From Arthrobacter rhizophilus (lineage in GTDB: Bacteria > Actinomycetota > Actinomycetes > Actinomycetales > Micrococcaceae), in assembly GCF_026241105.1 (NCBI RefSeq), contig NZ_JAPFFT010000002.1:186001-250000 (forward strand): a DNA stretch of 64,000 bases, in the 5' to 3' direction. Position 1 is the first letter of the stretch, and every line of letters starts with the position of its first letter. The position numbers and the translations under genes were made by a program. Positions 35,040-43,983 of this stretch are shown one piece after another. The notes below the pieces were generated by a model that did not search any database, was not told the origin of the DNA, and was given only the letters and a program-made list of their open reading frames with translations.

Positions 35040-36560
35040 TTACCCGATGGGCATCGGGGCATTATCGGGCGTGAGCGTCCACGGGGTAGGGATGCGCGCT
35101 CCGCGGTAGCGGTAGCGTTCGACCGTGACCGTTGCGGCCCCGGTGAAATGCACTCCGTTGGATGCGTACCGCCATCCCCGGTCGCAGAACCTGCGCCGGA
35201 TTTGGTGTCCGTTCATCCGCCCGTGTTTACGCTGCAACCATTTCCAGATCCGGCCCCACGTGTAAAAGTCGATACCGCTGAAGACTTTCTTGGAGACCCC
35301 GTGCCGGAAATAGTTTGCCCACCCTGTCAGGATTCGATTGATCCTCTTCAAGAGGTCCTCGAACTCCCAGTGCAGGGCCGACCTGTGGCAGGTTTGGCCG
35401 ATCGTCGATCGCACTGTCTTGATCGATTTCTTGGACGGGATCGTGTAGACGAAGAACTTGTCCCGCGTTCCTCGTTTCCGCATCCTGCGAATGTTGAATC
35501 CGAGGAAATCGAATCCCTCCTCGATCGTGACGACCCGGGTCTTTTCTTCCGACAGCTCCAACCCCAGCGGGGCAAGGATTGTCGCGACCTGATCCTTCAA
35601 CGCCAGCGCGTGGGCTTGTGATCCGTTGATGACGCAGACGAAATCGTCTGCATAACGGATCAATTTCCACGGCGCGCCACCGTTTCGGATCAGCCGCTGC
35701 CGGTGGTGCCACGTGTCGATGTCCCTCGCCCACGCCTTGACGGCGTGCTCGTCCAGAACATGCAACGCGATGTTAGCCAGCAGCGGGGAGAGAATCCCGC
35801 CCTGTGGAGTGCCGGACTTGGATCCGATCGGTTGACCGTCTCGGGTCATGATCCCGGCTTTGAGAAACGCCCTGACCAGTGCCAGGACTTTCTTATCGCC
35901 TACCCTTTGGCGCATTTGGCCCATCAACGCGGTGTGATCGATCTGGTCGAAACACGCCTTGATATCGGCCTCCAGCACCGTCACATAACCACGGCTGGTC
36001 ATGTGCTGGATTTCCGCGATCGCGTCCTGAGCCCGTCGAAACGGCCGAAAACCGTATGAGCACGGATGGAAATCCGCCTCAAAAATAGGTTCCAGAACCA
36101 ACTTCAGCGAGGCCTGCACCACCCGGTCGGCAAGTGTTGGGATACCCAGTTGCCTGAGTTTCCCGTTCGCCTTCGGAATCTCAACGCGGCGCACCGGCAC
36201 CGGCCGAAACTCCCCGGACTTCACCAACGACCGGATACCGCCAAGGAATTCATCCACTCCCACCCAGAACTGAATTGTCGCTTTCGTGACTTCATCGATC
36301 CCGGGAGTGTGCGCGCCCTTGTTGCCCGCGACACGTTGCCACGCCACAAGCAAGAAATCAGGGTCGTGCACCAGGTTGAACAGGTCGTCAAACCTCAGGC
36401 CAGAATCGCCTCCGGCCCACCGATGTAGTTTCGTCTGCATCCGCTGTACTTTCATCTGGGCACCATCGATTCGCGCCCACATGTCCTCACTGGTATTCAC
36501 CGGTGAACCTCCAACCATTACAACAACTCCGCTACCTGACACACTGCCGCCCTTCGCCAT
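35040..36560 (-). CDS. ltrA: Group II intron reverse transcriptase/maturase
   Basis: A 506-residue intron-encoded protein. RT motifs run in order: IPKANGKLRQLGIPTLADRV, FHPCSYGFRPFRRAQDAI, EADIKACFDQIDHTALM, GTPQGGILSPLLANIALH, the catalytic IRYADDFVCV, and LGLELSEEKTRVVTIEEGFD, FLGFNIRR. Domain X (maturase) follows with ILTGWANYFRHGVSKKVF, then a GIIM-type end (WKWLQRKHGRMNGHQIRRRF). No HNH endonuclease is present. The ATG at 36518 (MVGGSPVNTSEDMWARIDGA) is an equally plausible start. It helps splicing and retrohoming of its intron. Confidence 0.95.
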   Translation of the reverse strand: MAKGGSVSGSGVVVMVGGSPVNTSEDMWARIDGAQMKVQRMQTKLHRWAGGDSGLRFDDLFNLVHDPDFLLVAWQRVAGNKGAHTPGIDEVTKATIQFWVGVDEFLGGIRSLVKSGEFRPVPVRRVEIPKANGKLRQLGIPTLADRVVQASLKLVLEPIFEADFHPCSYGFRPFRRAQDAIAEIQHMTSRGYVTVLEADIKACFDQIDHTALMGQMRQRVGDKKVLALVRAFLKAGIMTRDGQPIGSKSGTPQGGILSPLLANIALHVLDEHAVKAWARDIDTWHHRQRLIRNGGAPWKLIRYADDFVCVINGSQAHALALKDQVATILAPLGLELSEEKTRVVTIEEGFDFLGFNIRRMRKRGTRDKFFVYTIPSKKSIKTVRSTIGQTCHRSALHWEFEDLLKRINRILTGWANYFRHGVSKKVFSGIDFYTWGRIWKWLQRKHGRMNGHQIRRRFCDRGWRYASNGVHFTGAATVTVERYRYRGARIPTPWTLTPDNAPMPIG

Positions 36561-37104
36561 GTGGCCGGCTTTCCCGGCCTCGGACTACTACGGCGGCTCT
36601 GCCCCGGATGCGCCCTTCGACAGGCATCGCATCTATCCGCCAACTCGTTCGGAGTCAACGGAGCGGAACGCCTCCGGTTCCCACGCTCACTTGCATTCGA
36701 TCAACGAGTTAGGCACCCGGCTTTACCCCTGCGGCATCATCACGGCTACGCCGTAGCCCTTGACCGTGATCTCCCGGCCCCAGCAGGTGAGACCGAACCG
36801 GGAGTTCCCCGACGGCACATCGGCCAGCGGGTACGCACCGCCCACCTGCCCTTATTCCCTTGATTTGAGCAGGCCTGAAATTCAAGAGGCGTAACAACAC
36901 CGGTTCCTCGCGTATACCTTCTCGTCTCGCTCACCGGACCCGGCCCATCAAGGAATCCTGAACCGTCCCGACTTTGTCACGGCTGCTCCCACCCTCACCA
37001 CCAATCCGTGGATCAGGCTGCCGTCAGCTTCAGCCAGCAACTACGATTGCCAGCCGACGAAGGCCTTCCACCTCCATTCGAACTACAAGCGCCTCGTGGC
37101 GCAC

Positions 37105-37868
37105 CACCGTTATTCAGACAGTCCCAGCCAGCGTAGCGGGCGTTACTTTCGGACACTGCTGAGGCCCACCGCGCCGCGGCTGTAATTTCGAGTCCGGTAA
37201 GGCGGGAAAGGATGGCTGGCGGAAGGAGTCCCGCCAACGAGGTCAGGGCTCCTGACCGAGTAGTCTCCGGTTTGATACCGATCGATCTAAGACGCATGTT
37301 GATCGCTTGGGGTGAAGGAGCTCGACCTGGCCTGGTTCCCGGAAAAAGCCATTCCTCATCGTTGACAGAGCCGAATATGCGTGCCGCGTCACGTGCGGCA
37401 AGGGCGAGTTGCGCAACGTCTCCGACTTCTTTCGGCAAGGCGCTTCCTAGCTTGATGATGACCGTTTCAGCTTTGCTGAAGAGATCCAGCACGCGGAGCT
37501 CGGCGATGCGTGCGGGCCGGATGCCATACGGCAGAACCAACGCGGCGGCCAGTTTTGTGCGTGGATTCAGTGAGTTTGATGAAAGTGCGCGTGAGAGCTG
37601 ATCCAAGCGCTCCTTCCCATCGTTTCCTCCGATGGTGAGTCGTGAGCGCATGAGCGCGTGAGCGCGTGACCGGCGGGGCCGTAAGGGCTTTGGCATGCCG
37701 GTTTAGCCTTGCCCATTCGAGAAATGCTCTGATGAGCCTTCGGTCGGCTTTCCCAGCTGCGAGCCAGCGGTCGACATCCGCTTGTGTAAGGGACCCCAGA
37801 CTACGTCCCTGGTCGTGCGCCCACACCAGCAGGTTGATGACGCGTCTGAACTCTCGTTTCCGTCCGTT
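37105..37868 (-). pseudogene. Tyrosine recombinase-like protein, truncated, frameshifted and intron-interrupted
   Basis: On the minus strand one frame gives FRRVINLLVWAHDQGRSLGS, LTQADVDRWLAAGKADRRLI, RAFLEWARLNRHAKALTAPP, and after a frame change near 37660 another gives ERLDQLSRALSSNSLNPRTK, LAAALVLPYGIRPARIAELR, VLDLF, GVWLFPG-like EEWLFPGTRPGRAPSPQAIN and LLPPAILSRLTGLEITAAAR. This follows the core-binding plus catalytic layout of actinobacterial recombinase-like proteins. The N-terminus is cut at 37868 by a propeller fragment and the C-terminus by the intron at 37104. Whether splicing restores a useful end is unclear. Confidence 0.6.
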
Positions 37869-37980
37869 TCGTTGTGCCGGACGGGTCCAAAGCCTACGTG
37901 ACCAATTGGATCGGAGGCTCGGTATCAGTGATTGATGTGGCATCCGGCACGGTGATCTCCAATTGGGCTTGGGGGCCTTT
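37868..37980 (+). pseudogene. YVTN beta-propeller fragment
   Basis: The plus strand reads VPDGSKAYVTNWIGGSVSV, IDVASGTVISNW, one blade of a YVTN-type propeller, and then loses the pattern. It abuts the recombinase remnant. It resembles the cytochrome D1/YVTN repeat type more than the intact secreted propeller at 28.7 kb, so it comes from a different gene. Confidence 0.6.
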
Positions 37981-38125
37981 GATCAGGAGACGACTTGGGC
38001 TCCGGTCTCCCCCGGTTAATGAAGCGGCTACGGCAGAGTGGCTCGATCGGAGAAACTGTCACAATCACCTTCCCGACCAAACCGGTACGGTGGTGTGAAA
38101 GCACCTTGAGGTGGATTGGAATGAG

Positions 38126-38476
38126 ATGGGGAAGCAGCCGGAATTCAGGGGAGGGCTCGCTCTCCCCGGAAAGTTCAGGGCGGGCACGCCTTGGATCCTT
38201 CTCGTGCCGACAAAGGAGCAGCTGGAGTTCCGGGCGCGGCATGGGCTAGGCAGGTTCTTCGGCCCATGGAGACTGGAACGGGATGACGTCCGTCTGGTTT
38301 ACCGGACGATGAGGGGCCTAGATACTTTTCAGGGCCTGGGATTCCTGCGGCGGGACGGAACCTGGTGGACATTCTGGACCTATCACCCGAACGAGGTACT
38401 GGATTGTCTTGAGGAGCTTGGCTACCCGATAGATCCCAGAACGCGTCAGGGGCAAGGCCGATTCTTTGCCAGGTGA
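38126..38476 (+). CDS. Hypothetical protein, PH-like
   Basis: A 116-residue protein starting MGKQPEFRGGLALPGKFRAG (GTG at 38111 is an alternative start). It has a beta-rich centre (FFGPWRLERDDVRLVYRTMR, GLGFLRRDGTWWTFWTYHPN) and a closing helix EVLDCLEELGYPID. The pattern recalls small bacterial PH-like domains of actinobacteria, but this is only a resemblance. No operon partner. Confidence 0.55.
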   Translation: MGKQPEFRGGLALPGKFRAGTPWILLVPTKEQLEFRARHGLGRFFGPWRLERDDVRLVYRTMRGLDTFQGLGFLRRDGTWWTFWTYHPNEVLDCLEELGYPIDPRTRQGQGRFFAR

Positions 38477-38618
38477 GTCGCCCCAACAACGCCCGGTAAA
38501 GGATCGATGAACGGGCATAGGGGATGACATTTGACGCTGCGAGATCGCCGCCAGTTATTGCTGCGATCCACCCCGGTAGGGTGGGAATTGGCCAGCGCAT
38601 ATCAACAAGAGGACGCCC

Positions 38619-39047
38619 ATGCCCAGTGCAGTTACCCTCGTTCGCTCCAGCTCTCTTAGTGCTTCCGCGCAGTACGCGTATGCCGCGATCGTTCCCGGCG
38701 GTGCACGCCTCATTTTCCTGGCGGGATCATGTCCCTTGAATAAGGACGGTACGACCGCAGGCATCGGGGACTACGCGGCACAGGCTGCGAAAGCGATTGA
38801 GAACATGTACCTCGCCCTGGAGGCCGCCGGCGCCGGCATTGAGGATGTAATCTCCACGTGCGTGCTTGTGGCATCGACAGAGCGGGCCGACCTGGTAACA
38901 GCGTGGGGCACAGTTCGGGACGCCTTCGGCGACCACGATGTGCCAAGCACACTGATGGGAGTCACAGTGCTCGGCTACGAAGACCAACTGGTGGAGATCG
39001 AAGCAGTCGCCGCAGTTTGGGACCAGCCCACTTCGGGCGCCCGGTAG
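38619..39047 (+). CDS. RidA/YjgF family protein
   Basis: This 142-residue protein has the RidA fold features: AQYAYAAIVPGGARLIFLAG, then AQAAKAIENMYLALEAAGAG, IEDVISTCVLVASTERADL, FGDHDVPSTLMGVTVLGYED and a closing VEIEAVAAV with the conserved Glu. The usual catalytic Arg position (STLMGV rather than R-x-x-V) is not met, so it is probably a RidA-like subgroup rather than an imine deaminase proper. Ribosome site AAGAGGA precedes the ATG. Confidence 0.85.
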   Translation: MPSAVTLVRSSSLSASAQYAYAAIVPGGARLIFLAGSCPLNKDGTTAGIGDYAAQAAKAIENMYLALEAAGAGIEDVISTCVLVASTERADLVTAWGTVRDAFGDHDVPSTLMGVTVLGYEDQLVEIEAVAAVWDQPTSGAR

Positions 39048-39123
39048 GGGATCCCTGACCGGACACGCATACGGCGCCTCTCTCTGGAGCGCAATCGGAA
39101 CCCTCGTGCGACAAGATGGTGTC

Positions 39124-39543
39124 ATGCTCGTGAACGAGATCCAGCGCTGGGGCAACGCCACTTTCAGCGCCCCTGCTTCGCCGGGCGCTCTGATGGCGTG
39201 CGAAGCCCAACTGCGCCACAGACTCCCTGACCACCTTCGACGACTCCTGGCAGAGACTAATGGCATCGAGAGTGAATATGGGCTAGGTCTGCTGTGGAGC
39301 GCCGAGCGGATCGCCGAAGACAACGACCGCTTCCGGAACAGCACCGTTTTCCGACAGCTCTACATGCCTTTCGACGGACTCGTCTTCTTTGCTGACGCCG
39401 GGAATGGTGACCAATTCGCCCTGTCGCTCAGCGGGAATCACGAGGTCTTCGTCTGGAACCACGTGGACGACAGCCGAATGTGGGTCGCGAGGACTGCCAT
39501 CCGCTATCTCGAGGACTGGATGACCGGGGCGCTCACGGTCTGA
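39124..39543 (+). CDS. SMI1/KNR4 family protein
   Basis: A 139-residue protein with the SMI1/KNR4 fold: ALMACEAQLRHRLPDHLRRL, LAETNGIESEYGLGLLWSAE, then PFDGLVFFADAGNGDQFALS and VFVWNHVDDSRMWVARTAI. In bacteria this superfamily contains many immunity proteins for contact-dependent and polymorphic toxins, but also house-keeping members. No toxin gene is adjacent. GTG 39106 is an alternative start. Confidence 0.82.
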   Translation: MLVNEIQRWGNATFSAPASPGALMACEAQLRHRLPDHLRRLLAETNGIESEYGLGLLWSAERIAEDNDRFRNSTVFRQLYMPFDGLVFFADAGNGDQFALSLSGNHEVFVWNHVDDSRMWVARTAIRYLEDWMTGALTV

Positions 39544-39574
39544 ACACCGCAGGCTGTCCCCGTGGAGGATCCCT

Positions 39575-39595
39575 CAACGTGCATGCTGCACGTTG
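39575..39595. terminator. Perfect inverted repeat after the SMI1/KNR4 gene
   Basis: CAACGTGCA pairs with TGCACGTTG around TGC, 32 bases after the stop. No T run follows; terminator or protein site. Confidence 0.45.
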
Positions 39596-39718
39596 GGCTG
39601 GTGTGAGCCAAGTGGAGTGCAATGCGCCACCACTTGCAGTTCGTGAGACTCGACAGCGCGCGTCAGAGACTTCGGGGATTGTTGTCCGGAATCCGAGCTT
39701 CCGGGTTAAGCTCGCGGA

Positions 39719-40138
39719 ATGAAGCTCCGGGGCCTACTTCTCATCGTGCTTGGGGTGCTGGCCGTTGTACTGGCCCTGGCTGTGTTTATCCGATGGGGTG
39801 TCAGCACCATCTGTCCCGCCGTCGGGCACGCCTAAACAGGCGATGTGGAGTTGGTGTTTGCACACGAGCCAACGTCAGTTGCGGCATGCTTCGGGGAGGG
39901 CTGCACTCCGGCCCCGGTAACCAGGAACCCGGACGGCCGGTGGCTGGTGCCGCAGTCCGCGCCTTACCTGATGCCGCCCGTCAGTGTTTCCTCTGTCTTT
40001 GTTGACGCGATGGACTCTGCAGGTGTCCGTGTTGCCCGCGTGCTGGCGATCGAAACGGAGCCCACCGGGGAGCGCCCTGACGGCCCCGAATGCGGCGGGC
40101 CGTTTCGGTTCAAGCCGGTACAGGTACTGCCCAGTTGA
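39719..40138 (+). pseudogene. Membrane-anchored small protein interrupted by an in-frame TAA
   Basis: The frame starts MKLRGLLLIVLGVLAVVLAL, AVFIRWGVSTICPAVGHA, a signal anchor, then hits TAA at 39833-39835, and continues in the same frame TGDVELVFAHEPTSVAACFG, EGCTPAPVTRNPDGRWLVPQ and FVDAMDSAGVRVARVLAIET to a stop at 40138. The exact continuity of frame and protein character on both sides suggests one 139-codon gene with a nonsense mutation. The C-terminal part carries paired Cys, consistent with an extracytoplasmic domain. Family unknown. Confidence 0.6.
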
Positions 40139-40402
40139 GAACAAAACGCGCCCAAGGGCCATCTTCCGTCCGGTCAGGGATCCGCCAACGGGACGGCTGG
40201 GATAGGCGAGCACGCCAAATGGTGCTGCGAAAAAAGAGCCAAATAACTCCGCGACTCACAGACAGGGAGTTGGGAGCTTGCAGGAACCGGATTTGTCCTG
40301 CACGAAAACGAACGTTTTTCTCTGCCGCCGTTCCCAGCAGTCACAGGCGACGGCGCCTACACCGCAGCCCTCGTCTCGCGTATCGCTTCGGTACTATCAG
40401 GC

Positions 40403-40927
40403 ATGGGCAGAAAGAACTACCTCGTCGAAGGCGGTTCCGGCACCGGCAAGACCTCGGTCTGCGACGAATTGCGGCGGCGCGGTTATCACGCCATCAACGG
40501 CGACCGTGAGCTGGCCTATCAGGGCGATCCGGAAACTGGTGAACCACTGGCGGGCATCACCGGCGTCGCCGTGCACGATCACCACATCTGGAGCGTGGAC
40601 AAAGTGAAGGCCCTGATCGCAGACGAGCGCGAGGCGGTGACGTTCTTCTGCGGTGGGTCGAGAAACCTCGCGAAGTTCATCGATCTGTTTGATGGCGTCT
40701 TCGTTCTCGAGGTCGACCTCTACACGTTGAACCGGCGGGTTGACGAGCGGCCGGAAGACGAATGGGGAGGGCGACAAACGGAACGGAAACTGATCGAACG
40801 CTTGCACCGAACAAGAAAAGAAATTCCACACGGTGGCATCAGGATCGACGCCACCGCACCGCTCACGCGCGTCGCGGACGAAATCCTTCGTCGAGTTGAG
40901 ACAGCCGGCCGGCGTGATCTCCCTTGA
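40403..40927 (+). CDS. P-loop ATPase/nucleoside kinase-like protein
   Basis: A 174-residue protein with an N-terminal Walker A motif, YLVEGGSGTGKTSVCDEL, and a compact kinase-like layout: RGYHAINGDRELAYQGDPET (substrate loop), HHIWSVDKVKALIADEREAV, TFFCGGSRNLAKFIDLFDGV and a lid-like segment VDERPEDEWGGRQTERKLIE. It ends RIDATAPLTRVADEIL. The pattern resembles shikimate/adenylate kinase-type AAA_18/AAA_33 proteins; the substrate is not known. Confidence 0.75.
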   Translation: MGRKNYLVEGGSGTGKTSVCDELRRRGYHAINGDRELAYQGDPETGEPLAGITGVAVHDHHIWSVDKVKALIADEREAVTFFCGGSRNLAKFIDLFDGVFVLEVDLYTLNRRVDERPEDEWGGRQTERKLIERLHRTRKEIPHGGIRIDATAPLTRVADEILRRVETAGRRDLP

Positions 40928-40960
40928 TGCCGCCGCGCGGCGCAGGATTCAGTGCAACTA

Positions 40961-41083
40961 TTCGACAGCGCAGGCACTATCACCAATCTCACTACGACCC
41001 CCGAGAGCGCAGACCTCTTCAATGTCGCCCGCTCCACCGTGTATCGAGCCATGGAGCGCCCCGGCGCAAGCTGCCAGAGATAA
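40961..41083 (+). pseudogene. Resolvase/invertase C-terminal HTH remnant
   Basis: The frame gives FDSAGTITNLTTTPESADLF, NVARSTVYRAMERP, resembling the C-terminal helix-turn-helix of serine recombinases (FNVARSTVYRAL-type recognition helix). It has no start and no catalytic domain. Confidence 0.4.
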
Positions 41084-41186
41084 GGCTGGTCCGCCGCTGA
41101 GATGCAACGGAGTGACGGCGTCCGGTAGGGGATCGGCTTGCGGGCTCAAGCTCCTGATGTATGTCGCCAGTGCGCAAGGTCTATCT

Positions 41187-41906
41187 GTGAGCGATTACGA
41201 CGCCAGGCTCGTTGACCTGTACGACCACGACAATCCGGATGGACCGGACCACGACTTCTACCGCTCTGTAACCGACGAGTACGAGGCGCAGTCCAACTCG
41301 ACCTTGGGTGCGGGACTGGCATCCTGACAGTTACTTTCGCCCAAAAGCCACGCACTGTTGTTGGCATAGACCCTTCAGAGGCGATGCTTTCGTTCGCGCG
41401 ATGTCGGCAAGGAGCAGATGCGGCGGACTGGATCCTCGGCGACAGTCGCGCCATCCCTCCCAGGAATTTCGATGACGCCGTGCTCACGGGCAACGTCGTC
41501 CAGCACATCCTTCACCCGAAGTGGCAACGTACGTTGCGGGATTTCCGCGCTCATCTGCGTGTAGGTGGAGTGCTGGCCTTCGACAGCAGGAACCCCCGAG
41601 CCCGCGGGTGGGAAAGCTGGGGTTCGCAGGAGCGCTCTCGCCGCGACACCCCACATGGGCCGCTCGTCGAGTGGGCAGACGTGTCCGAGCCCGAAGACGG
41701 CGTCGTTACCGCCACATTCCACAACGAATTTCTGCGAACCGGTGAAAGCGTGACCGAGAAGGCGCTTCGCTTTCCGCCACGCTGACACCCTTGGACACCA
41801 GCTCGCCGCGGCCGGGTTCGAGGTGGATGCCGTGTACGGAGACTGGGCGCGCAGGCCATTCACCCTTGAAGCATCTTTCGTGGTGTTCGTGGCACACGCA
41901 CGCTGA
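41187..41906 (+). pseudogene. Class I SAM-dependent methyltransferase with two frameshifts
   Basis: Successive frames give SDYDARLVDLYDHDNPDGPD, HDFYRSVTDEYEAQSN, then after a frame change near 41298 LDLGCGTGILTVTFAQKP (motif I), TVVGIDPSEAMLSFARC, FDDAVLTGNVVQHILHPK, LRVGGVLAFDSRNPRARGWE, and after a second change near 41780 DTLGHQLAAAGFEVDAVYGD, FVVFVAHAR-stop. All methyltransferase motifs survive, so only two small indels have broken it. It belongs to the group of small-molecule methyltransferases with a DLYD N-terminus. Confidence 0.75.
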
Positions 41907-41955
41907 CGGATGGATGAGAGCCTTGACGTATGGGATGTCGAATCGAGATTCGCCC

Positions 41956-42543
41956 TCAAGGCTTTGGACGAGGGGCGCTATCGAGCAATGCATGCCGCAG
42001 CTGTTTCGCGGTCGCGACTATCTCGTCGCTACGTTTTTGCTCTTGCATGCCACCAGCTCCCATGGCCCAAATCCAGTCCGTTTCAGACGCGAACGCCTCG
42101 ATGTGATTGGAAAGAACTTCCGCAGCCTTGGCCGTGTTCTGAGATGCGGTCAGCTCGATGTACTGGGCGTGGTGACGGGTGTCGCGGCCCAGGGAACGGA
42201 GAGCTTCGAGGTGACCTGTTGAGCGGGCCTGCTCTTCGGTGGAGGCGTATTGGTCCGGCCTGCGGTGCTGGTTCCATGTCGGGAACAAATCGACTGCACG
42301 GTCGGCTCGTTCAAGTAGATTCGCAATGCGGTCTCGTACATCAGCGTCCCTTTGCGCGTTGAGCTGCGTTTCCACGGTGGCCGACTGCGCAGCAAGTTGT
42401 GCGCGGAACACGTGCCACTGGACGGCCAGCGTGACTGCTACGCCGGCGACGGCAATCAGTCCGGCGATGATGCCACTGAGCAGGATGCCCCATTGATGGT
42501 GCGAGAAGCCGAGCCAGGGGTCCGGCAATTGACTTGTCAGCAT
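41956..42543 (-). CDS. Hypothetical membrane-anchored coiled-coil protein
   Basis: A 195-residue protein, MLTSQLPDPWLGFSHHQWGI, with one membrane segment at about residues 20-42 (LLSGIIAGLIAVAGVAVTLA). A long charged helical region follows (AAQSATVETQLNAQRDADVR, DRIANLLERADRAVDL). Type II or single-pass topology with a cytoplasmic helical tail is likely. ATG 42543 is chosen because the upstream extension to 42642 is Pro/Ser-rich and lacks a ribosome site. Function unknown. Confidence 0.55.
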   Translation of the reverse strand: MLTSQLPDPWLGFSHHQWGILLSGIIAGLIAVAGVAVTLAVQWHVFRAQLAAQSATVETQLNAQRDADVRDRIANLLERADRAVDLFPTWNQHRRPDQYASTEEQARSTGHLEALRSLGRDTRHHAQYIELTASQNTAKAAEVLSNHIEAFASETDWIWAMGAGGMQEQKRSDEIVATAKQLRHALLDSAPRPKP

Positions 42544-42840
42544 GCCCAAAGGATATCGGTACGGACTGGGCGGACTCGGGAACTGGCTGGGAGATGCCCT
42601 CATGACCGCGCTGTCCGTATGTTGCTCGCGGTCTGGGTACATGCACGGTGAAGGATCGTCAAACGAACACGAGGGGTGTCGTTTGCGCCAGCGCAGGTCC
42701 CAATTTGCCGTATCTCACGACTCTGGCGTTTCGATCTAATCCGTCAAGTTATTGTGCACACAAGATCGAAACCGCCGGGTCGGTGACGCCGACATCGTTC
42801 CTGTCGGCGGCAAACATGATGGCGATGTCAGCAAAATGAT

Positions 42841-42960
42841 GCCACCAACGTTACTAATGAGATGGGTCGTTGCGTTGCCACAAAGGTATCCAAAAATAGG
42901 TCAGAACCCTTGTAATTCCGTGGATTATGGTACCCACCTCCTATGACAACTTTGGTGCCA
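42841..42960. repeat. Inverted-repeat (MITE-like or IS-end) element, copy 2
   Basis: Left end CCACCAACGTTACTAATGAG and right end, reverse complemented, GGCACCAAAGTTGTCATAGG repeat the plan of the copy at 2737-2853, including the shared core ATAGGYCAGAACCC and the flank after the right end. It marks the border between the accessory region and the core genes. Confidence 0.75.
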
Positions 42961-43085
42961 CGGAGTTCTCCTGGTCACGCCAGAGACCGCGGTCAGATGA
43001 GTCCAGTCGCCGATCTGTGACTGGCAGCCGACCCGGCCCGGGTCACGCTGACGAAGGCCCCTGAGGAGGACGGACATTCCGTTCG

Positions 43086-43976
43086 TTACCTAGTCGCATA
43101 GAACGCCACAGCCGACGACGCAGCGACATTCAGCGAATCCACGCCGTTCATCATCGGAATCGTCACGCGCGCGTCGAGCAATCGATCGGTCTCAGGCGTC
43201 AGCCCATCGCCTTCGGTTCCGAAAACCAGCACCAGGTTTTGATGATCCTGGGCCACCAGCTCATCAAGAGTGATGGCTCCCTCCCCCAGAGACATGCCCG
43301 CCACGAAGTAGCCTGCTTCCTTCAACTGCTCGATACCCTCTGGCCACGATTCGATCCGCGTCCACGGCACCTGGAAAACTGTGCCCATGCTGACCCTGAT
43401 CGAACGCCGGTACAACGGATCGGCACATTGCGGCGTCACCAGCACGGCATCGACGCCGATCGCTGCGGCGCTGCGAAAAACCGCACCTACATTCGTATGA
43501 TCCGTAAGATCTTCCAGGATTGCGATCCTCGAACGCGTTCGTTTCTCAGGATCAACATCCGATATTTTGGAACACCTCACGTTCGTGTGGTCGACGACGT
43601 CTTCCAGTACAGCCACAGGGTGTGCTCCGGCGAGAAGTTCCTCGAGGGGCACCGGTGCAGGCCGATGCATGGCAGCCATGGCACCCCGGTGCAAGTGGAA
43701 CCCCGTGATTTCCTCGAGCAGGGAAGCCTTGCCGATGTAGACAGGCACCTCGGGGAACTGTTGGAAAACGTCGTCGAGGTCTTCCAGCCACTTCTCCGCC
43801 AGGAAGAAGGAGCGGGGCCGATGGCCGGCCGCGAGGGCGCGCCGCAGGACCCGGGACGATTCGGCGATGTACATGCCCTCCGCGGGCTCGCGGAGCTTAC
43901 GGAGGTGGACATCCGTCAGTTGTGTGTAGTCGGCAACGCGCGGGTCGTCCGCGGTTTCGAGGTAGTGGAAAGTCAC
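43086..43976 (-). CDS. TrmH/SpoU family RNA 2'-O-methyltransferase with internal insertion
   Basis: A 296-residue SPOUT methyltransferase. It has a substrate-binding N-terminus (ESSRVLRRALAAGHRPRSFF), then the knotted domain with motif 1 DHTNVGAVFRSAAAIGVDAV, motif 2 LVLVFGTEGDGLTPET and motif 3 VTIPMMNGVDSLNVAASSAV. These proteins methylate ribose in rRNA or tRNA. Motif 1 is preceded by a near copy: VAVLEDVVDHTNV at about residue 120 is followed by 16 unrelated residues and then IAILEDLTDHTNVG, so the protein is about 28 residues longer than normal there. It is the last of three genes on this strand. Confidence 0.9.
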   Translation of the reverse strand: MTFHYLETADDPRVADYTQLTDVHLRKLREPAEGMYIAESSRVLRRALAAGHRPRSFFLAEKWLEDLDDVFQQFPEVPVYIGKASLLEEITGFHLHRGAMAAMHRPAPVPLEELLAGAHPVAVLEDVVDHTNVRCSKISDVDPEKRTRSRIAILEDLTDHTNVGAVFRSAAAIGVDAVLVTPQCADPLYRRSIRVSMGTVFQVPWTRIESWPEGIEQLKEAGYFVAGMSLGEGAITLDELVAQDHQNLVLVFGTEGDGLTPETDRLLDARVTIPMMNGVDSLNVAASSAVAFYATR

Positions 43977-43983
43977 GGGTTTC

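Noticed and set aside
39124-39543. SMI1/KNR4 gene as immunity gene of a toxin system
   Set aside because: No toxin-like, RHS, LXG or secretion gene lies nearby, so the immunity role is not supported here.
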